Below are positions 30,713 to 38,910 of a stretch of 64,000 bases of DNA, piece by piece. Made by a program: the position numbers and the translations under genes. The notes under the pieces were generated by a model. That model was given only the letters and a program-made list of their open reading frames with translations, was not told the origin of the DNA and ran no database searches. The DNA lies in the NCBI RefSeq assembly GCF_014852585.1, contig NZ_JACVBX010000012.1, forward strand, positions 124,001-188,000, written 5' to 3'. The DNA comes from Pseudomonas sp. PDM18. Lineage in GTDB: Bacteria; Pseudomonadota; Gammaproteobacteria; Pseudomonadales; Pseudomonadaceae. Position 1 is the stretch's first letter. Every line of letters starts with the position of its first letter.

Positions 30713-31939
30713 ATGCGCTATCGCACCGATTACAGCGCCCAGTCCCTGACCGCTGCCCCGGCGGTACTGGAACTGGACGGTTGGCAACTGCACTACCAGG
30801 CCTTCTCATCGCAAGAGGATGACACCCGCCCGCCCGTCCTGCTGCTGGGCGGCGCGTTCCAGAGCTTCCGCTCCTTCGCCAGCGAGGTTTCGGAGCTGCT
30901 CGCCGGGCATCCGGTGATCCTGCTCGATCTGCCCAGCCAGGGCGGCAACCTGCAACTGGCGCCGCAGCTGAGCTTGGAGGACCTGGCCGACCTCATCGCC
31001 GCCTTTGCGCAAACCCTGCAGTTGCCACCTCTGATGCCTATCGGGCTGTCCTACGGCTCGGCACTGGCCGCGCTGTTCGCCGCCCGCCACCCGGCGCGCT
31101 GCGGCCGCCTGCTGCTAGCCGGAATCACCGCCTTCGGCCGTCCCGGCGCCCGCGCCCTGCTGGTGGAAGCCCTGGCGCGCCTGGAACTCGGCGAGCAGAC
31201 GCCTTTCGCCCACGGCGTGCTGACCGGCCTGATCAACCCGCTGCGCCTCGCCGATACCGGGGTTTCCCCGGTGTTCCGCAAAGCCCTGCTGCGCCAGCTG
31301 CAGCGCCTGACTCCAGCAGAAATCGAACGCTACCGGCAGAACAGCCAGCGCCTGCTGGCCTTCGGTGGCTTCGACCGCCACCCGCAATGCCCGACGCTGG
31401 TGCTGGCCGGCGAGTACGACCATTTCACCCAGCCCTGGGAGCACGCCGAATTCGCCCACGCCTGCGCGGACGCCGAGTTCGCGCTGATCCACAACGCCGA
31501 CCACCTGGCCCAGTTCGAGCGCCGCGATGCCTGCGCCCGGCTGTACAACCCCTTCCTGCGCGGTGAAGCACTGCCACGCAGCGCCGCCGGCAGCACACGC
31601 TTCCAGCGCCAGCAGTTGCTGCACCTGGAACGACGCTTCGAACCGCGCCTGGCGCCGGCCGACACCCGCGCCGTGCTGCGCAACGGCGAAGGGGGCGAAT
31701 GGCGCTGCGAGCTGGCGGAGCTGGGGTATTTCGGCGGGCTGATTCGCGTCGACCTGCCGACCGATCGCCCATCGCGCGGCTGGAAGTTGGCCGCCGCCGG
31801 ACTGCCGGAGCTGGATATCCTGCCGCTGCGCTACGACGGCGACAGCCTGGCCTTCATCTTCGCCCACGGCGACCCGCAGGCCAGCGCTGCGCTGGCGGCG
31901 ATGGTGGTGCCGATGCAGCAGGGGGCCTTCGCAGCCTGA
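30713..31939 (+). CDS. Alpha/beta hydrolase with a C-terminal PilZ-like extension
   Basis: A 408-aa cytoplasmic protein. Residues about 20-285 form an alpha/beta hydrolase of the RhlA/esterase kind: nucleophile elbow GLSYGS (S113), acid D236 in GEYDHF, base H264 in NADHL. After a short linker, residues about 296-400 form a separate domain. Its RFEPR (R308-R312) matches the PilZ RxxxR motif, and ELGYFG (336-341) sits where PilZ has (D/N)xSxxG, in degenerate form. Cyclic-di-GMP control is therefore possible but unproven. The substrate is unknown. Start ATG 30713 follows GGAGAACTGCC. Confidence 0.8.
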   Translation: MRYRTDYSAQSLTAAPAVLELDGWQLHYQAFSSQEDDTRPPVLLLGGAFQSFRSFASEVSELLAGHPVILLDLPSQGGNLQLAPQLSLEDLADLIAAFAQTLQLPPLMPIGLSYGSALAALFAARHPARCGRLLLAGITAFGRPGARALLVEALARLELGEQTPFAHGVLTGLINPLRLADTGVSPVFRKALLRQLQRLTPAEIERYRQNSQRLLAFGGFDRHPQCPTLVLAGEYDHFTQPWEHAEFAHACADAEFALIHNADHLAQFERRDACARLYNPFLRGEALPRSAAGSTRFQRQQLLHLERRFEPRLAPADTRAVLRNGEGGEWRCELAELGYFGGLIRVDLPTDRPSRGWKLAAAGLPELDILPLRYDGDSLAFIFAHGDPQASAALAAMVVPMQQGAFAA

Positions 31940-31947
31940 TAAGTAAT

Positions 31948-32045
31948 GCCGTAGGGCGCATAACGCCTCGGGCGTTATCCGCCATCGGCTGGGTCAATCG
32001 TAGAGAGATGGCGGATAAAGCGTTCCGCTTTATCCGCCCTACGGC
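31948..32045. repeat. Compound palindromic repeat, GTAGGGCG family, copy 1
   Basis: Outer arms GCCGTAGGGCG (31948-31958) and CGCCCTACGGC (32035-32045) are exact inverse repeats. Inside are two hairpins: GCATAACGCC-TCG-GGCGTTATCC and the perfect GGCGGATAAAGCG-TTC-CGCTTTATCCGCC. The whole could fold as a three-armed structure. A diverged copy is at 49842-49923. Confidence 0.85.
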
Positions 32046-32081
32046 CTGGTTGAAACCTGGGAACTCCTGCGCTCGGGCGCT

Positions 32082-32197
32082 CCCCTCACCCTAACCCTCT
32101 CCCAGAGGGAGAGGGGACTGTTCGGTGTGAGGTGAAACGGCAGTTTCAGCCGGCACGATCGGCTCCCTCTCCCCTCGGGAGAGGGCTGGGGTGAGGG
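32082..32197. repeat. Palindromic repeat, CCCTCACCC family
   Basis: CCCCTCACCCTAACCCTCTC at the left and GAGAGGGCTGGGGTGAGGG at the right form an outer imperfect inverse repeat. Each end also makes its own hairpin (CCCTCTCCC-AGA-GGGAGAGGG and CCCTCTCCC-CTC-GGGAGAGGG). This repeat class is common between genes in Pseudomonas and other high-GC gammaproteobacteria. Together with the copy at 31948 it fills the 309-base gap 31940-32248, which holds no gene. Confidence 0.85.
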
Positions 32198-32248
32198 AAA
32201 CACGCTGGCACCGGCGTCACGTAATGGCACTGTTCGCGAGCCCCGGAG

Positions 32249-33103
32249 CTAAACCCGCGCCTCGATCACCCGCACCAGACTGGGCATCCGCCCCTTGGGC
32301 AACCCCAGCCCCGCGCCATCCACCTGCGGATCGAGCACGCCCACCCGGCCGAACCCGCAGCCGCTGAACGCCTGCTCGATCTCGCCTGCACTGCGGTAAT
32401 GCAGCGGATAGCCGCCACGGGTCAGCCGGCCGATCAGCCCGACGCCCCAGCGGATCTGCCGGTAGCGCGGGTGGTCGCGCAGGTCGGGGTACAGTTCGGT
32501 CAGGTAGGTCGCTTCCGGGAACACCCGCAGGGCGGCCGCCAGACGGCGCCAGAAGCCCTCGATCACCGGGCGTTGGAAGTAGTTCACCAGCCCCTCGGTG
32601 ATCACCGCCACGGGGCGATCCGGGTCCAACTCGCAGAGCAGCGCCGCCAGGCACTGCTCGCCTTGTTCGGCGAGGATATCCACAGCCCGCACTCGGTGCT
32701 TGCCGTCCAGCCAGCCCTGCTCCTGCAGCAGCGCAGACTTGCGCGCAGCCATCGGCGGCAGGTCAGCTTCAATATAAGTCAGTTGGGGATAGCGCTCACG
32801 GAAGCGCCGGCCCCGGGGCGACAGCCCGCAGGCGATCTCCACCACCTGGGTAACACCGCGCGATTCGATGGCCTGGGTCAGCCGGGCATCGATCAGCAGG
32901 TGACGTTGTAACAGGAAGTCTTCGATATTCAGCCCGAAGCCGATCCGCGCCCCCCAGTTGATCGGCGCCACGCAACCATGTACCCAGCGGCCGAACGCCG
33001 TGGCGAACGCCGGGTCGGCCAACTGGTGGCGATACCAGACGTAACCGGTGTAGTGCGCGCTGGGGGTGATGTGGGCGCTGTCGGCCCGGATCCGTTCAGC
33101 CAT
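32249..33103 (-). CDS. Class I SAM methyltransferase, leucine carboxyl methyltransferase-like family
   Basis: A 284-aa protein of the LCM/PPM1 (PF04072-like) superfamily. The SAM-binding loop is VVEIACGLSPRGRRF at about residues 87-101, followed by YIEADLPPMAARK and AVITEGLVNYF, the usual order of acidic ribose contact and post-II motif. Known bacterial members methylate small polyketide or unknown acids; the substrate here is unknown. It is divergent from mpg with 63 bases between them. Confidence 0.82.
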   Translation of the reverse strand: MAERIRADSAHITPSAHYTGYVWYRHQLADPAFATAFGRWVHGCVAPINWGARIGFGLNIEDFLLQRHLLIDARLTQAIESRGVTQVVEIACGLSPRGRRFRERYPQLTYIEADLPPMAARKSALLQEQGWLDGKHRVRAVDILAEQGEQCLAALLCELDPDRPVAVITEGLVNYFQRPVIEGFWRRLAAALRVFPEATYLTELYPDLRDHPRYRQIRWGVGLIGRLTRGGYPLHYRSAGEIEQAFSGCGFGRVGVLDPQVDGAGLGLPKGRMPSLVRVIEARV

Positions 33104-33166
33104 GCTTAAGAATCTTGTTGTTATGATTCCCCAGCCTAAGACCGGCCCGAGAACCGCGACAATCCG

Positions 33167-33886
33167 ATGCCCGCCGAACCCAACCTAAGTTTGCCCTGGC
33201 CCGATGCGAATCCGCTGCCGGATGCCTTCTTCAATCGCGACGCGCTCACCGTCGCCCGCGAGTTGCTGGGCAAGGTGATCCGCCACCGGGTCGGCGACCT
33301 GTGGCTGTCGGCGCGGATCATCGAGACCGAGGCCTATTACCTGGCCGAAAAAGGCAGCCACGCCTCGCTGGGTTACACCGAGAAGCGCAAGGCGCTGTTC
33401 CTCGATGGCGGCCACATCTACATGTATTACGCGCGCGGCGGCGACTCGCTGAACTTCAGCGCCGGCGGGCCGGGCAACGCGGTGCTGATCAAGTCCGGCC
33501 ACCCCTGGCTCGATCGCATTTCCGGCGACGCCGCCCTGGCCTGCATGCGCCAGTTCAATCCGGCCGCCGACGGCAGCGAGCGCCCGCTGGGCAAGCTGTG
33601 CTCCGGCCAGACCCTGCTCTGCCGCTCCCTGGGCCTGAAGGTACCGGACTGGGACGCCCAGCGCTTCGACCCGCAGCGCCTGTTCGTCGACGACATCGGC
33701 GAGACGCCCTCTCTACTCATCCAGGCCGCGCGCCTGGGTATTCCCCACGGCCGCGACGAACATCTGCAATACCGCTTCGTCGACGCCGCCTTCGCCAGCT
33801 TCTGCACACGCAACCCACTGCGCCGCGGGCAGGTCGAAGGCCTTGACTACCACCTGCTCGGAACCCAGGACGCCACCTTCCGATGA
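33167..33886 (+). CDS. mpg: 3-methyladenine DNA glycosylase (AAG/MPG family)
   Basis: Monofunctional base-excision glycosylase for alkylated and deaminated purines; 239 aa. The catalytic Glu lies in RIIETEAYYL, with GGHIYMYYARGG and the NFSAGGPGNAVLI block typical of the family. The C-terminal NPLRRGQVEGLDY is conserved in pseudomonads. Its stop overlaps the next start by 4 bases (ATGA), coupling it to the DedA-PAP2 gene. Confidence 0.92.
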   Translation: MPAEPNLSLPWPDANPLPDAFFNRDALTVARELLGKVIRHRVGDLWLSARIIETEAYYLAEKGSHASLGYTEKRKALFLDGGHIYMYYARGGDSLNFSAGGPGNAVLIKSGHPWLDRISGDAALACMRQFNPAADGSERPLGKLCSGQTLLCRSLGLKVPDWDAQRFDPQRLFVDDIGETPSLLIQAARLGIPHGRDEHLQYRFVDAAFASFCTRNPLRRGQVEGLDYHLLGTQDATFR

Positions 33887-35199
33887 TCGATCTCGCCGCC
33901 TTCAACACCTGGATGGCCACCCATCCGCAATGGCTCGCCCTGGTCCTGTTCCTGGTCGCCTTCCTCGAATGCGCCGCCGTGGTCGGGATCATCCTGCCCG
34001 GCGTGGTAATGCTGTTCGCCATTGCCGTGCTGGCCGGCAGCGGCGCTCTCGGGCTGGGGGAAACCTTGGCACTGGCGTTCTTCGGCGGCCTGCTGGGCGA
34101 CGTGTCGTCGTACTGGATCGGCCGCCACTTCCACCAGGACATCCGCCGCCTGCCGGTGCTGCGCCACCATCCGGAATGGATGGCCGCCGCCGAAGGCTTC
34201 TTCCACCGCTACGGTGTCGCCAGCCTGCTGGTGGGCCGCTTCATCGGTGCGCTGCGGCCGTTCCTGCCGATGATCGCCGGCATGCTCGACATGCCCTTCG
34301 GGCGCTTCCTGGCGGTATCCATCGTGGCTGCCGCCGGCTGGTCGATCGCCTACCTGGTGCCTGGCTGGGCCACCGGCGCGGCGATGCGACTGCCGCTGCC
34401 CGAAGGCTTCTGGCCAGAGGCCGGAGTAGTCGCTGCCTGCATCGCCGCGGTATTCGCGCTGATCATCCACGCCGAACTGCGCAAGGAGCGCAATGCGCCA
34501 CTGATCGGCGCCGTCGGCTGCTTCGCCCTGCTGATCGCCATGCTCATCGGCTGGCCGCACCTCGATGCCCTGGACAAGGGCCTGATGGCACTGGTGCAAG
34601 AGCACCGCCACGCCTGGCTGGACGATGTGATGGTTGCGGTCACCCGCGTCGGCGACTTCCGCACCCAGTTCATCGCCGGCGCGTTGCTGGCAGTGCTGCT
34701 GGCTGCGCTGCGACTGTGGCGCCATGCGTTCTTCGCCGCCGGCACCATGGTCGGCACCGCACTGCTCAATACCACGCTCAAGCACCTGTTCAGCCGCGCG
34801 CGCCCCGAAGTGATCGCCGACCCGCTGTCCGCCTTCAGCATGCCCAGCGGGCACAGTTCGGCATCCTTCGCCTTCTTCCTCGTGCTTGGCGTACTGGCCA
34901 GCCGGGAGAAATCCCCGCGCGTACGTCTGACCTGGATGCTGCTGGCGGTGATCCCTGCCGCCAGCATCGCGCTGTCGCGCGTTTACCTGGGCGCCCACTG
35001 GCCCAGCGACATCATCGCCGGCGCCCTGCTCGGCGCCTCGGTATGCGCCGCCAGCCTGTGGATAAGCCAGCGCCGCAGCGAGCTGCCGGCCCTGGCGCCG
35101 CGCATTTGGTGGAGCCTGCTGCCGACCGCCATGGTGCTACTGGCGGTGGCCAGCGCCTGGGGCCTGTCAGCGGCGATCCACCGCTACACACCGCTCTGA
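33883..35199 (+). CDS. DedA-PAP2 fusion membrane phosphatase
   Basis: A 438-aa inner-membrane protein joining two families. Residues about 1-190 are DedA/SNARE-associated: FLECAAVVGIILPGVV, GDVSSYWIGR, and FIGALRPFLPMIAGM. Residues about 215-430 are a PAP2 phosphatase with its three motifs: KHLFSRARP, PSGHSSAS and SRVYLGAHWPSD. DedA proteins are implicated in polyprenyl-phosphate flipping and PAP2 enzymes in dephosphorylating undecaprenyl pyrophosphate, so lipid-carrier recycling is a reasonable inference. It is coupled to mpg. Confidence 0.92.
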   Translation: MIDLAAFNTWMATHPQWLALVLFLVAFLECAAVVGIILPGVVMLFAIAVLAGSGALGLGETLALAFFGGLLGDVSSYWIGRHFHQDIRRLPVLRHHPEWMAAAEGFFHRYGVASLLVGRFIGALRPFLPMIAGMLDMPFGRFLAVSIVAAAGWSIAYLVPGWATGAAMRLPLPEGFWPEAGVVAACIAAVFALIIHAELRKERNAPLIGAVGCFALLIAMLIGWPHLDALDKGLMALVQEHRHAWLDDVMVAVTRVGDFRTQFIAGALLAVLLAALRLWRHAFFAAGTMVGTALLNTTLKHLFSRARPEVIADPLSAFSMPSGHSSASFAFFLVLGVLASREKSPRVRLTWMLLAVIPAASIALSRVYLGAHWPSDIIAGALLGASVCAASLWISQRRSELPALAPRIWWSLLPTAMVLLAVASAWGLSAAIHRYTPL

Positions 35200-35206
35200 C
35201 CGGGCA

Positions 35207-36121
35207 TCACGCCCAGGGACGGTCGCGCATCAGTTCGGCGCAGCGCAACTGGACGAACTCGCGCAGCTGGGTCACCGCCTGGCTGAGCTGGGCGCGGTGG
35301 GTGCAAAACAGGTTCATCGGTGTGGCTTCGCCCAGATAGTCCGCCAACGCCACTTCCAAGCGGCCGGCGCGGACGTCGGCCACGACGTCCAGCCAGGACT
35401 TGTAGACCAGCCCCTGCCCCGCCACGGCCCAGCGCCGCACCACATCGGCATCGTCGCAAAGGCGGTCGCCGCGCACCGTCACCTCGTGCTGCTTGCGGCT
35501 GTCGCTGAAGCGCCAGCGCTCGTGGGCGCGCCCGCCCAGCATGTAGAGCAGGCAATTGTGCTTTTGCAGCTCGTCCGGGTGCGCAGGTTTGCCATGGCGG
35601 GCGAAGTACTCTGGCGCGGCGCAGAGCACACGGCGGTTGTCCGGGGCCAGCGGTAGCGCCACCAGGTTCGAATCGCCCGGCAGGCCGAGGCGGAAGGCCA
35701 CGTCCACCGGCTGCCGGTAGAGATCGGCCTGGCGGTCGCTGATCAGCAGACGCAGGCTCATCCGCGGGTGCAACGCCTGGAATTCGTCGAGCCAGGGTAG
35801 CAGCACGTTGCGACCAAAATCCGAGGGCGCGGAGACCTGGAAGTTGCCGGCAATCTCGCTCTTGCCGCCGGCCAGCAACTGGCGGCCGTCGTCCAGGCTT
35901 TGCAGCGCGGAACGGGCGTGAGCCAGGTACAGCTCGCCCTCGGCGGTCAGGCGCAAACTGCGAGTGGAGCGGGCGAACAGGCGCACATCCAGCTCGCTTT
36001 CCAGGCGCTTGAGCGCTGCGCTGGCCACCGCCGGCGACAGTTCCAACTCACGGGCGGCGGCGGAAAGGCTCCCGCGCTCGGCGGTACGGACGAATATCTG
36101 CAGGTCGTCGAAACGCAGCAT
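35207..36121 (-). CDS. LysR-family transcriptional regulator
   Basis: A 304-aa regulator. The N-terminal winged helix (MLRFDDLQIFVRTAERGSLS, AARELELSPAVASAALKRLE) and effector-binding domain (about 90-300) are typical of the CrgA/DmlR group. The start is ATG 36121; a TTG two codons earlier lies inside a palindrome. It is divergent from the monooxygenase and oxidoreductase genes at 36225 and 36537, which are its likely targets, by the usual LysR arrangement. Confidence 0.92.
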   Translation of the reverse strand: MLRFDDLQIFVRTAERGSLSAAARELELSPAVASAALKRLESELDVRLFARSTRSLRLTAEGELYLAHARSALQSLDDGRQLLAGGKSEIAGNFQVSAPSDFGRNVLLPWLDEFQALHPRMSLRLLISDRQADLYRQPVDVAFRLGLPGDSNLVALPLAPDNRRVLCAAPEYFARHGKPAHPDELQKHNCLLYMLGGRAHERWRFSDSRKQHEVTVRGDRLCDDADVVRRWAVAGQGLVYKSWLDVVADVRAGRLEVALADYLGEATPMNLFCTHRAQLSQAVTQLREFVQLRCAELMRDRPWA

Positions 36122-36140
36122 TTTCAAAAATTCTTTGAAA
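36122..36140. promoter_or_regulatory. Palindrome beside the LysR gene, probable operator
   Basis: TTTCAAA-AATTC-TTTGAAA is a perfect 7-bp inverted repeat containing a T-N11-A LysR-type core. It directly abuts the regulator's ATG and lies in the 103-base divergent gap, so it would suit autorepression and control of the 36225 operon. Confidence 0.7.
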
Positions 36141-36224
36141 GAGACTCTCTACATACGCGGTTTTTCTTCGCAACGAAAGAGAGCAGCATGCCCTCACCTT
36201 CCCCGCCCAACTGGAGATACACGG

Positions 36225-36512
36225 ATGAGCCTGACCCTGATCGCCATCATTCGCGCCAAGCCCGGCCGCGCCGACAGCCTGCAGGAGCGCTTGCACGGCA
36301 TGCTCGCGCCGTCCCGCGCCGAGGCCGGCTGCCTGCAGTACGACCTGCACCGCGACATCAAGGACGCCGAGCTGATCTACATGATCGAGCAGTGGCGCGA
36401 TGAGGAAGCCCTGGCCGAGCACGAGGCCAGCCCGCACTTCCAGGCCTTCGTGAAGGCCGCCCAACCGGACCTGGCGGAACTCGATATCCGTCTGATGAAC
36501 CGCGTCGACTGA
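36225..36512 (+). CDS. Antibiotic biosynthesis monooxygenase (ABM)-domain protein
   Basis: A 95-aa dimeric ferredoxin-like protein of the ABM/YgiN family. The ABM layout is visible: LIAIIRAKPGRADSLQERL, EAGCLQYDLHRD, IYMIEQWRDEEALAEHEASP and HFQAFV. Relatives act on quinols, so pairing with the adjacent oxidoreductase suggests quinone handling, an inference. Start ATG 36225 follows GGAGATACACGG. It is followed 24 bases later by the oxidoreductase gene. Confidence 0.9.
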   Translation: MSLTLIAIIRAKPGRADSLQERLHGMLAPSRAEAGCLQYDLHRDIKDAELIYMIEQWRDEEALAEHEASPHFQAFVKAAQPDLAELDIRLMNRVD

Positions 36513-36536
36513 TCGTTCAACCGCATAGGAATTCCC

Positions 36537-37550
36537 ATGAAAGCCATCGGCTACGCCCAAAGTCTGCCCAGCAACGACGTTAACTCCCTGCTCGACATCC
36601 AGCTGCCCGAACCCACACCCGGCCCGCGCGACCTGCTGGTGGAAGTGCGCGCCATCTCCGTCAACCCCGTGGACACCAAGGTGCGCCAGCGCGCCCAGCC
36701 CACCGAAGGCCAGTACAAGGTGCTGGGCTGGGATGCCGCCGGTGTGGTCCGCGCGGTGGGTAGCGAGGTCAGCCTGTTCAAGCCGGGCGACAAAGTCTGG
36801 TACGCCGGCGACCTGACCCGCCCCGGCAGCAACGCCGAGCTGCAACTGGTGGACGAGCGCATCGTCGGTGCGATGCCGCAGAGCCTGGATTTCGCCCACG
36901 CCGCCGCCCTGCCGCTGACCACCATCACCGCCTGGGAACTGCTGTTCGACCGCTTGCAGGTGGCCGAAGGCAAGGCCAGCGCCGGGCAGAGCCTGCTGAT
37001 TGTCGGCGCTGCCGGCGGGGTCGGTTCGATCCTCACCCAGCTGGCGCGCCAGCTCACCGGCCTGACGGTGATCGGCACGGCTTCTCGTCCGGAAACCCAG
37101 GAGTGGGTGCGCAACCTCGGCGCGCACCACGTGATCGATCACCGCAAACCGCTGAGCGAAGAGCTCAAGCGCATCGGCGTCGGCGAAGTCACCCACGTGG
37201 CCAGCCTCAACCAGACCGAGCAGCATCTGCCTGAAATCGTCGCCAGCCTGCGCCCGCAAGGCCGCCTGGCGCTGATCGACGACCCGGACAACCTCGACGT
37301 GCGTCTGCTCAAGCAGAAGAGCCTGTCGCTGCACTGGGAGTTCATGTACACCCGCTCGATGTTCCAGACCGACGACATGATCGAGCAGCACAAGCTGCTG
37401 CAGCGCGTGGCCGGGCTGATCGACAATGGCGTGCTGAAAACCACCCTGGGCGAGCACTTCGGCGAGATCAATGCGGCCAACCTGCGCCGCGCCCACGCGC
37501 TGCTGGAAAGCAACACGGCCAAGGGCAAGATCGTGCTGGAAGGGTTCTGA
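36537..37550 (+). CDS. Zinc-independent medium-chain dehydrogenase/quinone oxidoreductase
   Basis: A 337-aa MDR-family NAD(P)H-dependent oxidoreductase of the YogA/zinc-type alcohol dehydrogenase-like group. The GroES-like domain (SVNPVDTKVRQR, GWDAAGVVRAVG) precedes a Rossmann domain with LLIVGAAGGVGSILTQLAR at about residue 160. The zinc-ligand cysteines of classical ADHs are absent, so it is probably a quinone or enone reductase. It is in an operon with the ABM gene under the divergent LysR regulator. Confidence 0.9.
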   Translation: MKAIGYAQSLPSNDVNSLLDIQLPEPTPGPRDLLVEVRAISVNPVDTKVRQRAQPTEGQYKVLGWDAAGVVRAVGSEVSLFKPGDKVWYAGDLTRPGSNAELQLVDERIVGAMPQSLDFAHAAALPLTTITAWELLFDRLQVAEGKASAGQSLLIVGAAGGVGSILTQLARQLTGLTVIGTASRPETQEWVRNLGAHHVIDHRKPLSEELKRIGVGEVTHVASLNQTEQHLPEIVASLRPQGRLALIDDPDNLDVRLLKQKSLSLHWEFMYTRSMFQTDDMIEQHKLLQRVAGLIDNGVLKTTLGEHFGEINAANLRRAHALLESNTAKGKIVLEGF

Positions 37551-37597
37551 CCCGGTAGGTCCTTGTAGGGCGCCGTGAGGGAAGCGCCTGTGCAAGG

Positions 37598-37677
37598 CCG
37601 TTCGCGAGCAAGCTCGCTCCTACGAAGAGCCGCTCCGGCGTTTCCGGTGATCTGTAGGAGCGAGCTTGCTCGCGAAC
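37598..37677. repeat. REP doublet (REPIN), second copy
   Basis: CCGTTCGCGAGCAAGCTCGC (from 37598) and TGTAGGAGCGAGCTTGCTCG (from 37653) are inverted copies of one unit, the same as at 2552-2620 but with the two units arranged in the opposite order. They lie between the converging oxidoreductase and BtuF-like genes. Confidence 0.9.
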
Positions 37678-37687
37678 CCCGGCCGAC

Positions 37688-38494
37688 TCAGTCGCTGGCC
37701 CTGGCCCCGGCAAGCATCCGACAGAGCTTCTCGGTAGCGCCGAGCATCGCGAAGCTCGGCTTCTCCAGGTTGCGATCCGGCACTACCCAGAGCTGCTTCA
37801 GCCGCGTGGCGCTGAGCTGCTGCATGTCGTTCCAGCCACGCAACTGGTCTTCGCTGGCTGCCAGGATCACCTGCGGATCGCGCGCCAGCACGGCTTCCTG
37901 GCCAATCTGCGGCGCTGGCAGGTCAAGATCCGCGAACAGGTTGCTCCCCCCGCAGACCTCCAGCGCTTGGCTGATGATCTGCCGGCCGCCGACGGTATAG
38001 AGCGGACGGTCCCACACCTGATAGAACACTTTGAGCGGCCGCTCGCGGCGGTACTGCGCCCGCAGCTGCGCCATGCGCGCATCAAAGACCTGCGCCAACT
38101 CACGCCCCTTCTCCGGCCGCCCCAGACGCTCGCCCAGTTCACGGAACTGCCGGGAGATATCCTCCAGTCGGTGCGGATCAGCCAAATAGACAGGAATGCC
38201 GACAGCCTTCAGGCGCTGCAGTTGCGCGTCAGGCACAGCGCCGGGCCAGACCAGCAGCAGGTCGGGCTGCAGGGCAAGAATCTGTTCGAGATTGACCTGG
38301 CCGTAGCGACCGACGGACGGCAGGCCTTGCAGGGATTCCGGACGCGGCCCGCCATCGAGCACGCCCACCAGCCGGTTGGCGGCGCCCAGTTCGAGGACCA
38401 TGTCGGTGAGCGAGGGCGCCAGGCTGACCACCCGCTCCGCTGCGGTAACCGGCAGGCCGGCAAGCAGCAGGAGCAGGCAGAGGAAACGGCGCAT
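37688..38494 (-). CDS. Periplasmic cobalamin-binding protein (BtuF-like)
   Basis: A 268-aa class III periplasmic binding protein with signal peptide [59 protein letters not shown] and YQVWDRPLYTVGG are the BtuF/TroA-like blocks. No BtuC or BtuD gene is adjacent, so it must share a distant ABC permease. The start overlaps the preceding membrane-protein stop by one base. Confidence 0.85.
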   Translation of the reverse strand: MRRFLCLLLLLAGLPVTAAERVVSLAPSLTDMVLELGAANRLVGVLDGGPRPESLQGLPSVGRYGQVNLEQILALQPDLLLVWPGAVPDAQLQRLKAVGIPVYLADPHRLEDISRQFRELGERLGRPEKGRELAQVFDARMAQLRAQYRRERPLKVFYQVWDRPLYTVGGRQIISQALEVCGGSNLFADLDLPAPQIGQEAVLARDPQVILAASEDQLRGWNDMQQLSATRLKQLWVVPDRNLEKPSFAMLGATEKLCRMLAGARASD

Positions 38495-38910
38495 CAGGCC
38501 AGTTGACGCGGCAGGCGGTACAGCCAGAGGATGACCAGGCTGGCGAAGCCCAGCAGTAGGATGGGCACACCATGCAGGTCGACCAGCACCGCCAGGGCGC
38601 CAATCCAGGCCGGCAGGCTGCCGACCAACGCGCCACGGCGCTGCGCGGCCCCCAGCGTCTGCCAGGCGGTGGACTCATCGGCGCCATCGCGGGCTTTGCC
38701 GGTAGCAATCAGCGCATGCTTGTAGCGGCGGAACAGCGGCAGGGTGAGGAACATCGACAGCAGGCCGACGACGAACACCGGCGTGGCCAGCGATTCCGGC
38801 CCGGGCGCGTCGCCCACCAGCGCGAGCATCAGGTGTTGCGGCGCCAGCGCAAGCGCCAGCAGCAACCACCAAATCAGATTCAGCCGACGCCGGGCAGCGC
38901 CGCGATTCAC
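38494..38910 (-). CDS. Conserved membrane protein of unknown function
   Basis: A 138-aa protein with about four hydrophobic segments (residues 10-30, 43-60, 88-108, 112-130) in an MFS-like short form; I do not recognise a family. It must start at GTG 38910, which overlaps the ribA stop by 4 bases (GTGA). The ribA-membrane protein-btuF-like order matches the remembered P. aeruginosa PA4047-PA4045 order. Confidence 0.8.
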   Translation of the reverse strand: MNRGAARRRLNLIWWLLLALALAPQHLMLALVGDAPGPESLATPVFVVGLLSMFLTLPLFRRYKHALIATGKARDGADESTAWQTLGAAQRRGALVGSLPAWIGALAVLVDLHGVPILLLGFASLVILWLYRLPRQLA

